Source: Burhinus oedicnemus
Taxonomy: Eukaryota; Chordata; Aves; Charadriiformes; Burhinidae
Direction: 5' to 3'
Assembly: GCA_008921705.1 (NCBI GenBank)
Contig: VFFE01009205.1
Location: 3,611,665 to 3,675,664, forward strand
Length of the DNA: 64,000 bases
Under the pieces are notes generated by a model. That model was not told the DNA's origin. It saw nothing but the letters and a program-made list of their open reading frames with translations, and did no database searches. Below are positions 55,101-64,000 of the stretch, piece by piece. Position 1 is the first letter of the stretch; each line of letters starts with the position of its first letter. Both the position numbers and the translations under genes were made by a program.

Positions 55101-58100
55101 AACCTCTTTGGATGGTGCAGTCACCTCCAGAATCCAGTTTCAGAATGAAAACAGTTTCAAATATATTCTTATGCTGCTCTGAAGTGCAAATCAAGGACCA
55201 AAAAGAATTATTTTGCTCCTACCAACCTCTTTTTCAAGACTCGGTTCGGCAAAAATCAGTGAAAATCCACAGAAGTCATCCGATTTGCCACACCACGGAC
55301 TGCATTCAGAGAGACATGCGTTACAAAATGTATGCAACAAGCCAAGGAAAGCATGTGAAAGCATCGTTGTAGTTGAGACTCCACAGTATATAGGGTGAGA
55401 GCGCCACTGTTTTACATACATTTGACAGTTCTGTAAGGTCTTTATGTTTCACAGGATAACATATGAGCAGTTACGTTTTTACATAGCTGACAGGCAGATC
55501 CAGCAGATCAGACAGCAGCATCTGCCAGTTACATGCATAATATAACCCCAGACCTTCCCTAAGGTTTACAAATAGGAAAGCATAATAGCAGATGTTAGAG
55601 GTGGCTCACAGCCACCAAAAACTTCACCTAAATAATACCAGGCCCCTATTAGGAATAGCTGAGGTACAGTGATAACAGTCTTGCTATAATTTAGATGAAA
55701 GAAAGAGTTTTTCTTCTCGAATGCAGTTTTACTTTTGATAGGAATTTAAATACTGTATTTTAAATTCTAAAAAAAACCCAAACCACCAACCAACAACATT
55801 ACCTGTGTTTGTCTGCTTTTAAATGCAAATAAGAGCGAAATGCACCACCTGCTACTGATAGACCATTTACCTTCAGTGAACCAGACACTAAAGCAATTTT
55901 ATTATTACCCCCAAAACCATGTTTTGACTTTATACATAGGTTTTGTTCAGGACTGCGCCCCATTTCCTGACATTTCTTATTGTAATAAACAGAACACAAA
56001 CATTAACTTCCAATCCCATCCAACACTGCAGTTCAGCTCATTAGTTTGGACATTCATAAGAAACAAAGCAATAATTTTGCTATTTCATAGTACTATACCA
56101 GATTGAACAGCTAGACTAACCATTGGCTTCTTGCTATAATAATGCAGTAATACTCTCATTATACTCAAATTAAAACCAAAAAGGAACTAAAGTAAGTAAA
56201 AAACAAAGACCAAAAAAAGGCAAGACAAAAATCCTGGTAACTTCTAACTTCTGAGAAGTAAATTTTATATACAGACTTAAAATTGAGAATGCAGATTATT
56301 CTCAAAGAAAAGAGGAAGAAAAAAATAAAATACTGCATACTTAGTTGAACTGAGGCCCTCAATGGTTGACATCATTTCATCATAAATATCTTCCTCTATC
56401 CTTCCCTTCTGCGATGAATTTCTGAGAATGAAATGAAGTCCATGTCACAAATGCTATTCAGAAACAATTAAAGGCTACAGAAGACCATACTTTCTCAGTA
56501 CACAAGTGGGGTAAGCTACCAGGGAAAAGTTAAACAAGAATGCTGCAAACTGATAAACATACACATCCATAAGCAGCTTACTAAGCATTTCTCTAGTTAC
56601 TCAAATCACGCATTTTTAAGACAATATTTTGATAAACTAAGAGAATGTTTCCCAAGCAAAGATCATCTACTTAGTTAACTCAGTGGTACAGGTACAGTTG
56701 TAAGTATTTCTACATATAGGGCCAATTTTGTATTAAACTACAATGGCATACATGAATATTACTAACCAAATACATACCTTGTAAAATATAATATATAATT
56801 ACTTATAATATTATGTTAAACTATTTATTTTGTACTATAATATTTACAAACAAATCTAGCATCTATGAGTAAGAAACTAAAAGGTGAGGTAGCACAAGCA
56901 GTTACAATATATACATGTATACAGTATATGAGGTGTTTTAATTTGGTTTCCATTGCTGTTTAGGTCTCTTACTTCCCTACTCCCCTCCATCCTGCTACAG
57001 CCCAGAAAGCAAAATACAACCTGAATGACTGAGGGGCCAGTAAGACGAAGGGGGAGCTCCTTTTAGAGTCTGCTAACACTAACAAATGTGACCGGAGAAG
57101 CCTTTTAAAGGCCAAAAATTCAGCTTAACCTTTCTAATGCAGGAGTATCACACACACAGTGATTAATCAACCAAAAGACAACATGCTTACAGTACAGTGA
57201 ACTGCAACAGGAGCATAGGATCACGTATTTTAAAAAAAAGAAAGTACTTGACAAACCTGTCGGAAGTTCTCTGGCGCCCAGTGGCACACAAAGGTATTTC
57301 CTAAATCAAATAAGGAATTAAGAGTAAGTTAAACACTCAGTAAATGGCAAACAAGTATTGAAAATAAACTTCAGGAAGCTGCCAAAATAATTTTTATTCA
57401 CAAATAAAAATCAAGAACCATTCTCAAATAGAAACGTTTATCAAAATCAACCCTTTCCAGCAATTTTTTTTTGCTTTAACAAGTGTGCGTTTTCTGACCA
57501 AAAAAATTGTTAGAAAATAATTGAACAGATCTTCCCTCTTATTTTTCTCCACAAACTGAAATAACTAACATCAGCAGAAGCAGGAAGACTGGAAACTACT
57601 TCCACAAACCCAAATGCATGGATACTTGATTTAAAATTTACTTCAGCTATCTATCCACAGAGATTAGTACACCCTTGCTGCGCTTCCAGAAGCACACCTA
57701 AAAGCATGCACATGTCCTCCTTTCAGCTTTCAGGAAGGAGAGATGAAAGGAAAAATGAGTTTTCTTAAATTCTAAAATCTTAAAAATCTTAAGAAGTCTT
57801 AATCTTAAAAATTCTTTGCTGATAAAATCCTGTTGCAGGCGGAGCGTGTGGAGGGACTGTTTATTTCCTATACATTTTAAGTAAATGTTGAGTGCACCTG
57901 GAGGCTGGGATAAATGATCTTTTTTCCAAACCCACACATAGCGAGGAGGACTGCAAGAGGGAAAAGTGTCAAGGGAAAAAAAAAAAAAAATTGTTTCAAA
58001 GTTTTAATTTGAAGGTTTACTGTGAGTACAGCATGCTAGACATTGGCTGAGTTTGAATACTTTTAAAGTTCTGACAGAAATAGTTGTTGCACAGATACCT

Positions 58101-61100
58101 TCTTAGTTCTGTGTACACATTTAACACCAAGAGTAATAGCAGAAACTGGGCCAAAAAACCTCATCAGATTTCAAGTTTCACACCATAGACACAAGGAGCA
58201 GTTTATAGGATGACAATAACTACTTCAAACCTCACCTTTCTTCGCCTTCCTTGTGAACTTGAAGAGTCACTGCTCACACTTTCTCTGTGGTTCAGGTGGG
58301 CAAAGGGCCTGGCTGCTCCCCAGGACTCTAAATAACGTGTCATCCGAACAGATGCTCGCATCTTCAGCCCATCATTAACTCTTGTTTTAGGGAGATGATT
58401 ATTTGATACGCATTGTTTGGACTAATGGAAAAAATACACTCATTTAGAAAACAGAAAATGATACAAATTGCAAAGAAATGAAGCTGTGTACTCGAGTGGT
58501 TTAGGACTATACGATCAAGCTATTTAGTAGGACTCTAAACACATATCAGCAACATGTCAGCCAACCTCAATTCCTTTATCTCACTTAATGTGAGCTAAAG
58601 CAAATCATGACATAATTAATTTGCTTCAGCTGCCTTTACAAGCCTTCACTTGTAACACTGCAACATTCAAACTTCCTGGTTTACTTATGACAATGCGGGA
58701 GATCACAGGATCTTATGAATAGATACAATTTCCTTGCAGTCAGCACAACAGCAGGGGAAAAAGATTCCCAATTCCTGAGCTAGGGCGTATCAAAACAGTG
58801 GTTGGGAGAAGATCCCACAAATTACAGACTTGACATTAGAGTATATCCCTACATCACAGGTGAAGAGTCAGGCAATATACACAGGGTATACAGCAATACC
58901 CTTGTCGGTCTAAAAGGAACCTAAAACTACAGAATAAACCGATACATTCTCTAACATTTCACCGGTATCTTTGAGTGAGCAGGGACCATTTTAATAGACT
59001 TAGATCCTCATTCTGAGAATACGTGTTGTGTACACGTAGGGGGGGTTGCAGCGTTGAGTACAGAAAACATGCAACAAAGATAAGATTGAGTTCTTGCTAA
59101 TTAAAGGCGGCCCTATACTGTTCCTTCCTGTAAAGATTCTGAAGAAAAGAAGTTTGTAATTTTCATTCTTTCTTCTTTTGAAATATTTTACTCATCAACC
59201 ACAAGCCAATTCAAAATAGCAATACTCCAGGTGTTTGCAGTTACCAGGCTCTAAAGGGGCAACCAACAGCTGCTAACTTTACACCTTGAAAAGAAGGTCA
59301 ATCTCACATCTAAGATAGTGAGAAAGAAGCTATTTTATAGGGAATATTTTATCTGAAAGTGGCCTCACAGTACAGGTATTCTTTCATGACTTCATCCCAC
59401 CTTTTGACCTGGATTTGTGAGAGAGACACTTCAAGCAAATACAAAGTCAAATGTGTACTTTTCCTCTACGTGGACCACATGAGAGGTTTCAGCATAACAC
59501 TTACCACCTTCAAGCTAATAGTCCTATCATAAAACAGTAGGATGTGCTTTCAGATCTGAAGTCCCAAATCCAAGCTACTCGGATGACTCGTACCACGCTT
59601 TAATTTTGTTCATGAATTAAAAAGGTGTATGCACCACTGACACCTATGTACTTAAAATGTATGTATATATTTCAATAAACATAAATGTTCAAAAACATAC
59701 ACATACCCGTGGATCAACCACTAAGTAAGTTTTGATATTCATGGATTCAAGGTAAGGATCCCTCAGGTGTCCATTCCCTTCTTCTACTTCATAAGCTTTG
59801 CCTAGGTGATTTAATGTTGCTTCAGTGATGTGTACACGGCTGAGAAGGGGAGAAAGAACAAGAGACCCAAACACTTACAGAAAGGTCACATTACGCATTT
59901 CATTTACATTTCAATGGCCACTGCTGACATTTCTGCTTTTCAGCCATCTTGTGTTTTGGTAGCCAACTGCAAAATCCTGCCAGGACTTAAAACCGTATTT
60001 GCAATCCTTTACTGCATTTCTTCGTTGCACATCTTTCATAGCAAGTATGTTAAAAACCACTTCCCAGAATGAGATAGTATCAGTATAAAATTAAATTGAA
60101 ATAAGCACAGACATATAAGAAACAAGAAGAAATGTGATCAAAGGAGAGCTGATGACTGACAAGACAGACTCACTCACAGCCAGGTTGTTTCAAATGGCAA
60201 AAGCTGCAAGGAAAGCTCACAAACAAAACACAAGCGAGGACTGTCTCATGCTAGAAATGCATGAGGAGGGGAGGAGATGGTTACAAAGTCTGGGAAAAAA
60301 GCTGGAAAACGTGTTTTGTCAACTAGGAGGATAACTCAGAAAGTCTGTCTTTTCTGACTGAAACAATCAGTGCATGACACAGCAACACACTTCCAAGTTG
60401 AGCAGCTAGTATTTTTCCATACCCATTCACGCTTTCCCGTAAACGTAATTTAGTTCCATAGAAATTATGAGTAATATCTTTCCATAGAATTTCTCAACAA
60501 GAGACTTGAGTGTGTTCATAAAATAGCATTGCTTTTCTGATATTCTGTTTCTCATTGTTCATCTTCTTACAGCTTTTCTCACTTTTCTTTGGCACAGAGG
60601 GGTTAAACACTGTCAGTGTGGAACATTTCCAGAATGGATGCTGAGAGTGTGCAGCACTCCTGCTTAACTACAGAGAGCAAGGGGATCACTGTCCCATCCA
60701 CCTCTACTTACTTATGCTGCATGTAGGTTTGCCGAAACATAATTTAGCCAAGACCTGGAGACCACTGGCTGCAGCTTCCCACAAGGAAGAACAAAAAAAT
60801 CCCTCAATCCTTTCGGAGCCAAAAGGTAAGGGGTTTGGAATATACAGGATGCATGTTTTCAGTTGTTTACTGGTAACTGTTTCAAACCCCCATTTTTTCA
60901 ATTCTTACCTTGATTATGCAGTTTTGCAATCAAGTTGAACCTTCAACTCTGAAATTATAAAGCTTGCTCTAAAGCATCGTTTTCTCCCATAGGGACTGAG
61001 GCATACTGGGTGATGTCTGTATTAACTGTACCTTAAAACAGTCATGTACTGCAGCAAGTTTTACTGTTTTTTCACTTATCTCAAAAGACAGTACATTTGT

Positions 61101-63855
61101 TCACTATGCACCATTTTCCATTTTACAAGCTTCCTCTCCCCTCTTCCCCAAACCACACACTGCCATTTCACATCTCACTGCAAATTTTTTTCCATTTAAA
61201 TTAGTATGCTGATGATTTCTCAGCAGTTACTAATGCTTACTGGTTTCCACGATCAGCACATAACCAAAAGCTGCTACTGCTGAAGCTGCCTCTCAAAGGC
61301 AAACTGTAACATGCACTATTGCACTTACCATGCTAGTACAGAATACCTAACGTACTGCACTCAATTTCCCATGCTAACAGGCCTGAGAATAACATATTCT
61401 GATCTTTCAGGCATATACATATTAGAAAGCATTGGTCATAAATGCATTTTTAATTTTGGTTTTATACTACTCCTTCCTGCTTTGCTAGTGTACTACATTG
61501 TTATGAATGCAAATAATTTTTAAAGTCAGAAAGAAGATGAACAAGGATACTCTGTCAAGGGAAACAGAATATTTATAAAGCCAGAAGTTTTCCTGCATCC
61601 TTTGCAAAGTCTTTAGAATTCCTTCATTTACAGAAACCCAAAACATACATACTTCCTCTTTTAAATAAAAACCTCAAACTCCTCCCAATGACAAAAATTC
61701 TGCTTCCACAGGTGCAGGACTAGCTGACAGTGGAATGGGGAATCCCAGACACGTCATCTTCCTGCAGAGCAGGAAACAAATACAACATTTGTGTAACAAA
61801 CAGAAACCTCCCTGTAAGGCTCAGACTTCCACAAATGGAAGGTTTCCTCTGGCTAGTTTTGAAACACATGATAAGCAAGTGCTTGACAAGTATAGATATA
61901 GGAAGTATTAAGTGTAGTGTTTCAGAATGAGCAAGCCAACCTCAATCAGCTTTATTCTTTAACAGATTATCAAACGTAATGGAATAATCAAAGTTTTCAA
62001 GATTAGGCAATGGTCCTAAATGTGACTAAGAAAAGTATGTTTTCGTGCCATATTCAATCATGTTGTTTGCTTTATCAACAAAAAAAATTTACAACTCTGT
62101 ATTCTTGTTTAATCATGTTGAGTCAACACGCTAAAACACTCAACTTGCAGTATTGCAACTGTTAACCAAGCTCCAGTTAGTTTTCTTTCTGTTTCGGTTA
62201 CCAATGCAAGAAAATAATTTTATGCTCATATCCCCTTGTCACTTTGCAGAAGTTAATTTTTAAGTTACAAGCATATACCTAAAAACTGTCTGAGGCATAG
62301 AAATAATAAGAAACCCTATAATGTCACTTGTTAGAATCACTTTCCAAGAGAAACCAATACTGTAATGCTTAAACATATACCCACATGAATGCCATTCAAT
62401 TAGTAAGTACTAATTTGCACAGACTACCAAGAACCTACAAAATCATGGTCTTATTTGGGAATAGAAAAAGGGAAAGTAAGAAGGGAAAAGGGAAAAAAAT
62501 TAGTTTCTTAGCTGATTCCTAATCCCCAAGTTCAACTCAGAAAATAGAGAAAAAAATATACCTTCCTAAATGGAGAAAATACAAAACGGTGGTTTTTTTA
62601 AAACATTTATATTTGTCCTTTTCAATAAGCATCTTCAAAAAGGCCGCATGAATATCAGCCTCAGACCCAATCCCTCTGCAATGCTGAGCAGCACATGGGA
62701 AGTTACATTACTGCTTTGCCTCAGCTCTTCCACTCAGGACTACTTGCTTTCATTCCCATTCTGCGCATGACAAACGCTACGCAGAGAGAATACGCGACAA
62801 CCAACAGCTCCAAACTCTCCTTGCTTGGATGCTCCTCATCAGGCTGCATTTTAATTTCTGAGTTGTGTTTTCTTGGGGGGTGGGGATGCTGAATATAGAG
62901 CTAATACAAATAAAGTGGGACTGATCGATATGTTAACAGAAATAGTAGGCAAATATGCAGTGTTGCCTTGTCAGTGTAAGTACCATATCTATTCTTTAGC
63001 TGAACTTACAAATATAGTATTATCCCTGTGCACAACATGAATTAACTAAGTCAACATAATGCCCTGCTGAAGATGCATAAGTTTCTCCAGTGAAGGGAAG
63101 GTCAAGCAGCAATCACTTGCCTAAGAATAGAATTTTATAGATCATTGAAAACATAATCAGAAAATATTAACATTTTACAGCTCTGGTAAGTACACATTTG
63201 TCCTATTTTCATCATCCCATTATGAGGATTTGTGTCATGGCACAGTTACAAATTCCAGGCTCGTAAACCAGGATTATGAAAAGCATGATAACACAGTGAA
63301 TCAGCACCAACAGGGAAGATCCTCACCCAGGTACACCTGCGGACTCCATGCGGTTTGCTAAGGACACGTCATGTGACCAGACGTCATACTGCCACTTCCG
63401 GAGACCGATCACACCACACAGCACGTTGCCAGAATGAATACCAACCCTCATGTTGATATCCACTCCTGTGGCTTCTCTCACCTGCCTGTGGAGGGAGGAG
63501 GGTATTAGAGCATAAGTTCTGATCTTCTCTCCTCCTCATGGAGATCTGGTAAGGGTTAGTCTCATTATACACTTAGTGCAAAGACAAGAGACAAACTTAT
63601 GACCTGATGCATAACTATTCAATTACAGCTAATAAATACACTTTGAATGTTGACAAGAAAACTAAGAATGACTATTCAATATCTTCATAGCCTTGATACA
63701 TTAAAACGCCTTCTGTGCTATACTTACTTTATTGCTTCACACATGTCGAGTCCCATTTTAACACAGTTCCTGGCATGAACCGGTAAGGACACTGGTAGGC
63801 CTGAGACACAGTAGTAGCAGTCTCCCAGGATTTTTATTCTCATGCATTCATTCTC
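43016..63855 (-). CDS. ADCY7: ADCY7 (adenylyl cyclase type 7), 3' 19 coding exons; 5' part outside window
   Basis: A membrane adenylyl cyclase converts ATP to cAMP and pyrophosphate; type 7 belongs to the group with types 2 and 4 and is stimulated by Gs-alpha and G-beta-gamma (family knowledge). Nineteen exons join without a phase break to 2,232 nt, the last 743 residues. Visible in order: C1a from [16 protein letters not shown], whose Asp is the second metal ligand (the first, in the DIVGF motif, lies in an exon beyond the window); the C1b linker; six membrane helices (7-12); and C2a with EKIKTIG, QYDIWGN and NVASRM, which hold the Lys, Asp, Asn and Arg that contact adenine and the transition state. 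The protein ends [11 protein letters not shown]. The choice of type 7 over 2 or 4 rests on best remembered similarity and synteny with BRD7. The gene looks intact. Confidence 0.95.
43279..43403 (-). CDS. ADCY7: ADCY7 exon: C2 catalytic core
   Basis: Encodes [40 protein letters not shown] and IQ. Contains the adenine-contact Asp (QYDIWGN) and the catalytic Asn and Arg (NTVNVASRM). Acceptor ATACAG, donor CAG|GTAAAC. Confidence 0.98.
44016..44130 (-). CDS. ADCY7: ADCY7 exon: C2, [10 protein letters not shown] to FRLRI
   Basis: 38 codons plus one base: [38 protein letters not shown]. Acceptor GCATAG, donor G|GTAAGT. Confidence 0.97.
44944..45051 (-). CDS. ADCY7: ADCY7 exon: C2, adenine-binding Lys
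   Basis: 36 whole codons: [36 protein letters not shown]. The Lys of EKIKTIG recognises the adenine ring in the family. Acceptor AAACAG, donor CAG|GTACGT. Confidence 0.97.
45476..45622 (-). CDS. ADCY7: ADCY7 exon: C2, start of catalytic fold
   Basis: 49 whole codons: [49 protein letters not shown]. Acceptor CTGTAG, donor GAG|GTAATT. Confidence 0.97.
46332..46487 (-). CDS. ADCY7: ADCY7 exon: juxtamembrane helix entering C2
   Basis: 52 whole codons: [52 protein letters not shown]. This is the signalling-helix region just inside the membrane after helix 12. Acceptor TTGCAG, donor GAG|GTATGT. Confidence 0.97.
46889..46939. repeat. Two-copy direct repeat in an ADCY7 intron
   Basis: Unit ATTATCTATAACTAAGTACA... 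(22 bp) at 46,889-46,910 recurs at 46,918-46,939 with one mismatch, 29 bp apart. Confidence 0.9.
47067..47148 (-). CDS. ADCY7: ADCY7 exon: transmembrane helix 12
   Basis: One base plus 27 codons: [11 protein letters not shown], then [16 protein letters not shown], a clear membrane helix. Acceptor TTTTCAG, donor CAG|GTATGT. It replaces the human WKDLKTMTN leader with KEPRIMTN. Confidence 0.93.
47210..47229. other. Assembly gap (20 N)
   Basis: Twenty N in the intron before the helix-12 exon, 62 bases upstream of its acceptor. G runs flank it on the + strand, so a G-rich stretch was probably unresolved. The true size is unknown. Confidence 0.99.
48355..48518 (-). CDS. ADCY7: ADCY7 exon: transmembrane helices 10 and 11
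   Basis: 54 codons plus two bases: [18 protein letters not shown] (helix 10), [20 protein letters not shown] (helix 11), then [14 protein letters not shown], with sequons NLS and NNT. Acceptor TTTACAG, donor AG|GTGCAG (weak). Confidence 0.93.
48519..50523 (-). other. ADCY7 intron between the helix 9-10 loop exon and the helix 10 exon
   Basis: A 2.0-kb intron. I see no coding exon that would fit phase 0 at both ends with cyclase homology. Confidence 0.7.
50524..50586 (-). CDS. ADCY7: ADCY7 exon: extracellular loop between helices 9 and 10
   Basis: 21 whole codons ([20 protein letters not shown], then Y) with the sequon NLT. Acceptor ATCAAG after a C/T tract, donor TAT|GTGAGT. An in-frame TAA just upstream rules out an earlier acceptor. 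Homology is weak, because this loop varies among cyclases. The call rests on splice sites, phase and position. Confidence 0.8.
51767..51904 (-). CDS. ADCY7: ADCY7 exon: helix 9
   Basis: 46 whole codons: [46 protein letters not shown]. Acceptor TTTACAG, donor TTG|GTAAGT. The helix is [19 protein letters not shown]. Confidence 0.94.
51905..53499 (-). other. ADCY7 intron between helix 8 and helix 9 exons
   Basis: A 1.6-kb intron with simple-sequence DNA. No other feature. Confidence 0.75.
52480..52585. repeat. CA/TA-rich simple sequence
   Basis: Interrupted ACACAC, CTCTCT and ATATAT runs in an ADCY7 intron. Confidence 0.8.
53500..53584 (-). CDS. ADCY7: ADCY7 exon: transmembrane helix 8
   Basis: One base plus 28 codons: [28 protein letters not shown]. 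Acceptor GTTTAG, donor ATG|GTAAGT. Confidence 0.95.
54299..54396 (-). CDS. ADCY7: ADCY7 exon: transmembrane helix 7
   Basis: 32 codons plus two bases: [32 protein letters not shown]. Acceptor TTTCAG, donor AA|GTAAGT. Confidence 0.95.
54702..54729. repeat. GT-TA-CA palindromic microsatellite
   Basis: GTGTGTATATATATACACAC (54,702-54,721) is a perfect palindrome and runs on into a CA repeat. It lies in an ADCY7 intron. Confidence 0.9.
55227..55299 (-). CDS. ADCY7: ADCY7 exon: end of C1b linker
   Basis: One base plus 24 codons: [24 protein letters not shown]. The KSDDF word matches ADCY7. Acceptor ATGCAG, donor GAG|GTTGGT (weak). Confidence 0.93.
56341..56421 (-). CDS. ADCY7: ADCY7 exon: C1b linker
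   Basis: 81 nt: [26 protein letters not shown], between split Arg and Asn codons. YDEM and IEGLSST match ADCY7. Acceptor TCTCAG, donor AA|GTATGC. Confidence 0.93.
57257..57300 (-). CDS. ADCY7: ADCY7 exon: 44-nt C1b micro-exon
   Basis: 14 codons plus two bases ([14 protein letters not shown]), joining to Arg in the next exon to restore the human-like RRTPDR stretch. Acceptor TTTAG, donor AG|GTTTGT. Phase fits on both sides. Lower confidence because it is short. Confidence 0.85.
58236..58421 (-). CDS. ADCY7: ADCY7 exon: C1b start
   Basis: 62 whole codons: [62 protein letters not shown]. The central block is nearly identical to human ADCY7. Acceptor CATTAG, donor AAG|GTGAGG. Confidence 0.96.
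59707..59839 (-). CDS. ADCY7: ADCY7 exon: end of C1a
   Basis: One base plus 44 codons: [44 protein letters not shown]. Acceptor CTCAG, donor CGG|GTATGT. Confidence 0.97.
59840..63326 (-). other. Largest ADCY7 intron in the window (3.5 kb)
   Basis: Splits a Gly codon of C1a (VPG|RVHI). No exon, RNA gene or repeat family recognised inside. Confidence 0.75.
63327..63485 (-). CDS. ADCY7: ADCY7 exon: C1a core
   Basis: 159 nt: [52 protein letters not shown]. Acceptor CCACAG|G chosen because the upstream exon ends two bases into a Lys codon; an AG four bases later would break the frame. Donor GG|GTGAGG. Confidence 0.97.
63728..63855 (-). CDS. ADCY7: ADCY7 exon: C1a with second metal-binding Asp (first exon in window)
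   Basis: 42 codons plus two bases: [42 protein letters not shown]. The Asp of ILGDCYYC binds catalytic metal in the family. Acceptor TTCACAG, donor AA|GTAAGT. Confidence 0.97.
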
Positions 63856-64000
63856 CTGTGAAATTACAGTAAACATATTCAACAGGAAAAAATGAACTGC
63901 AAGTAGGCTAATGATACCAAAACTACGACTTGCCTATATTCTTTTGAGAAAGTCACCCTTCATTCAATCCTTGTTGCAGCAAAGCTTACTTCTCCTTTCC
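63856..64000 (-). other. ADCY7 intron, cut by window edge
   Basis: Non-coding sequence upstream of the ENECMR exon. The preceding exon, expected to end near FDQIAK, is not in the window. Confidence 0.8.

Noticed and set aside
43016..63855. Assignment to ADCY2 or ADCY4 rather than ADCY7
   Set aside because: C1b words such as KSDDF, IEGLSST and [17 protein letters not shown], the ending KFQG-GLN, and the BRD7 neighbour fit ADCY7 best. This is from memory and not an alignment.
63975..64000. Possible exon end GGAGAA|GTAAGC on the - strand at the window edge
   Set aside because: The preceding ADCY7 exon should end in FDQIAK or similar. The bases here give Gly-Lys-Gly-Glu instead, so the donor-like string is probably chance.

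Overview
The window is nuclear DNA of an amniote vertebrate, most likely a bird. It carries two intron-rich genes with GT-AG introns, a CpG-island promoter and AATAAA poly(A) signals. The introns are compact, interspersed repeats are scarce, and the gene pair is convergent BRD7 and ADCY7, which are also neighbours in mammals (human 16q12). Bird rather than crocodilian or turtle is inference from compactness and low repeat load.

Layout. Bases 1 to about 22,600 are AT-rich and I see no gene there, only short tandem repeats and homopolymer runs. From about 22,640 GC rises into a CpG island (about 23,280-24,100) that holds the promoter and first exon of BRD7 on the + strand. BRD7 has 17 coding exons (23,750-38,659). 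Every exon phase closes, and together they encode 653 residues, against 651 as I recall for human BRD7. The 3' UTR probably ends just after tandem AATAAA signals near 39,100. A gap of roughly 2 kb follows. ADCY7 then runs on the - strand, with a candidate 3' end near 41,110, the stop codon at 43,016-43,018, and 19 coding exons up to 63,855. These encode the C-terminal 743 residues: the second half of the C1a catalytic domain, the C1b linker, transmembrane helices 7-12 and the whole C2 domain. The N-terminal exons lie beyond base 64,000.

The two genes are not known to share a pathway. BRD7 is a nuclear bromodomain subunit of the PBAF chromatin-remodelling complex. ADCY7 is a plasma-membrane adenylyl cyclase that makes cAMP. 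Their link here is positional, arranged tail to tail. All exon borders were set by hand from splice sites, phase continuity and remembered human protein sequences; no alignment was run.

I found no undescribed system. The points most worth a second look are a GC-AG intron in BRD7, a 37-base T tract against a BRD7 acceptor, a donor-like sequence right after an ADCY7 acceptor, short sequon-bearing extracellular loops in ADCY7, and a 27-bp duplicated unit at the BRD7 CpG island.
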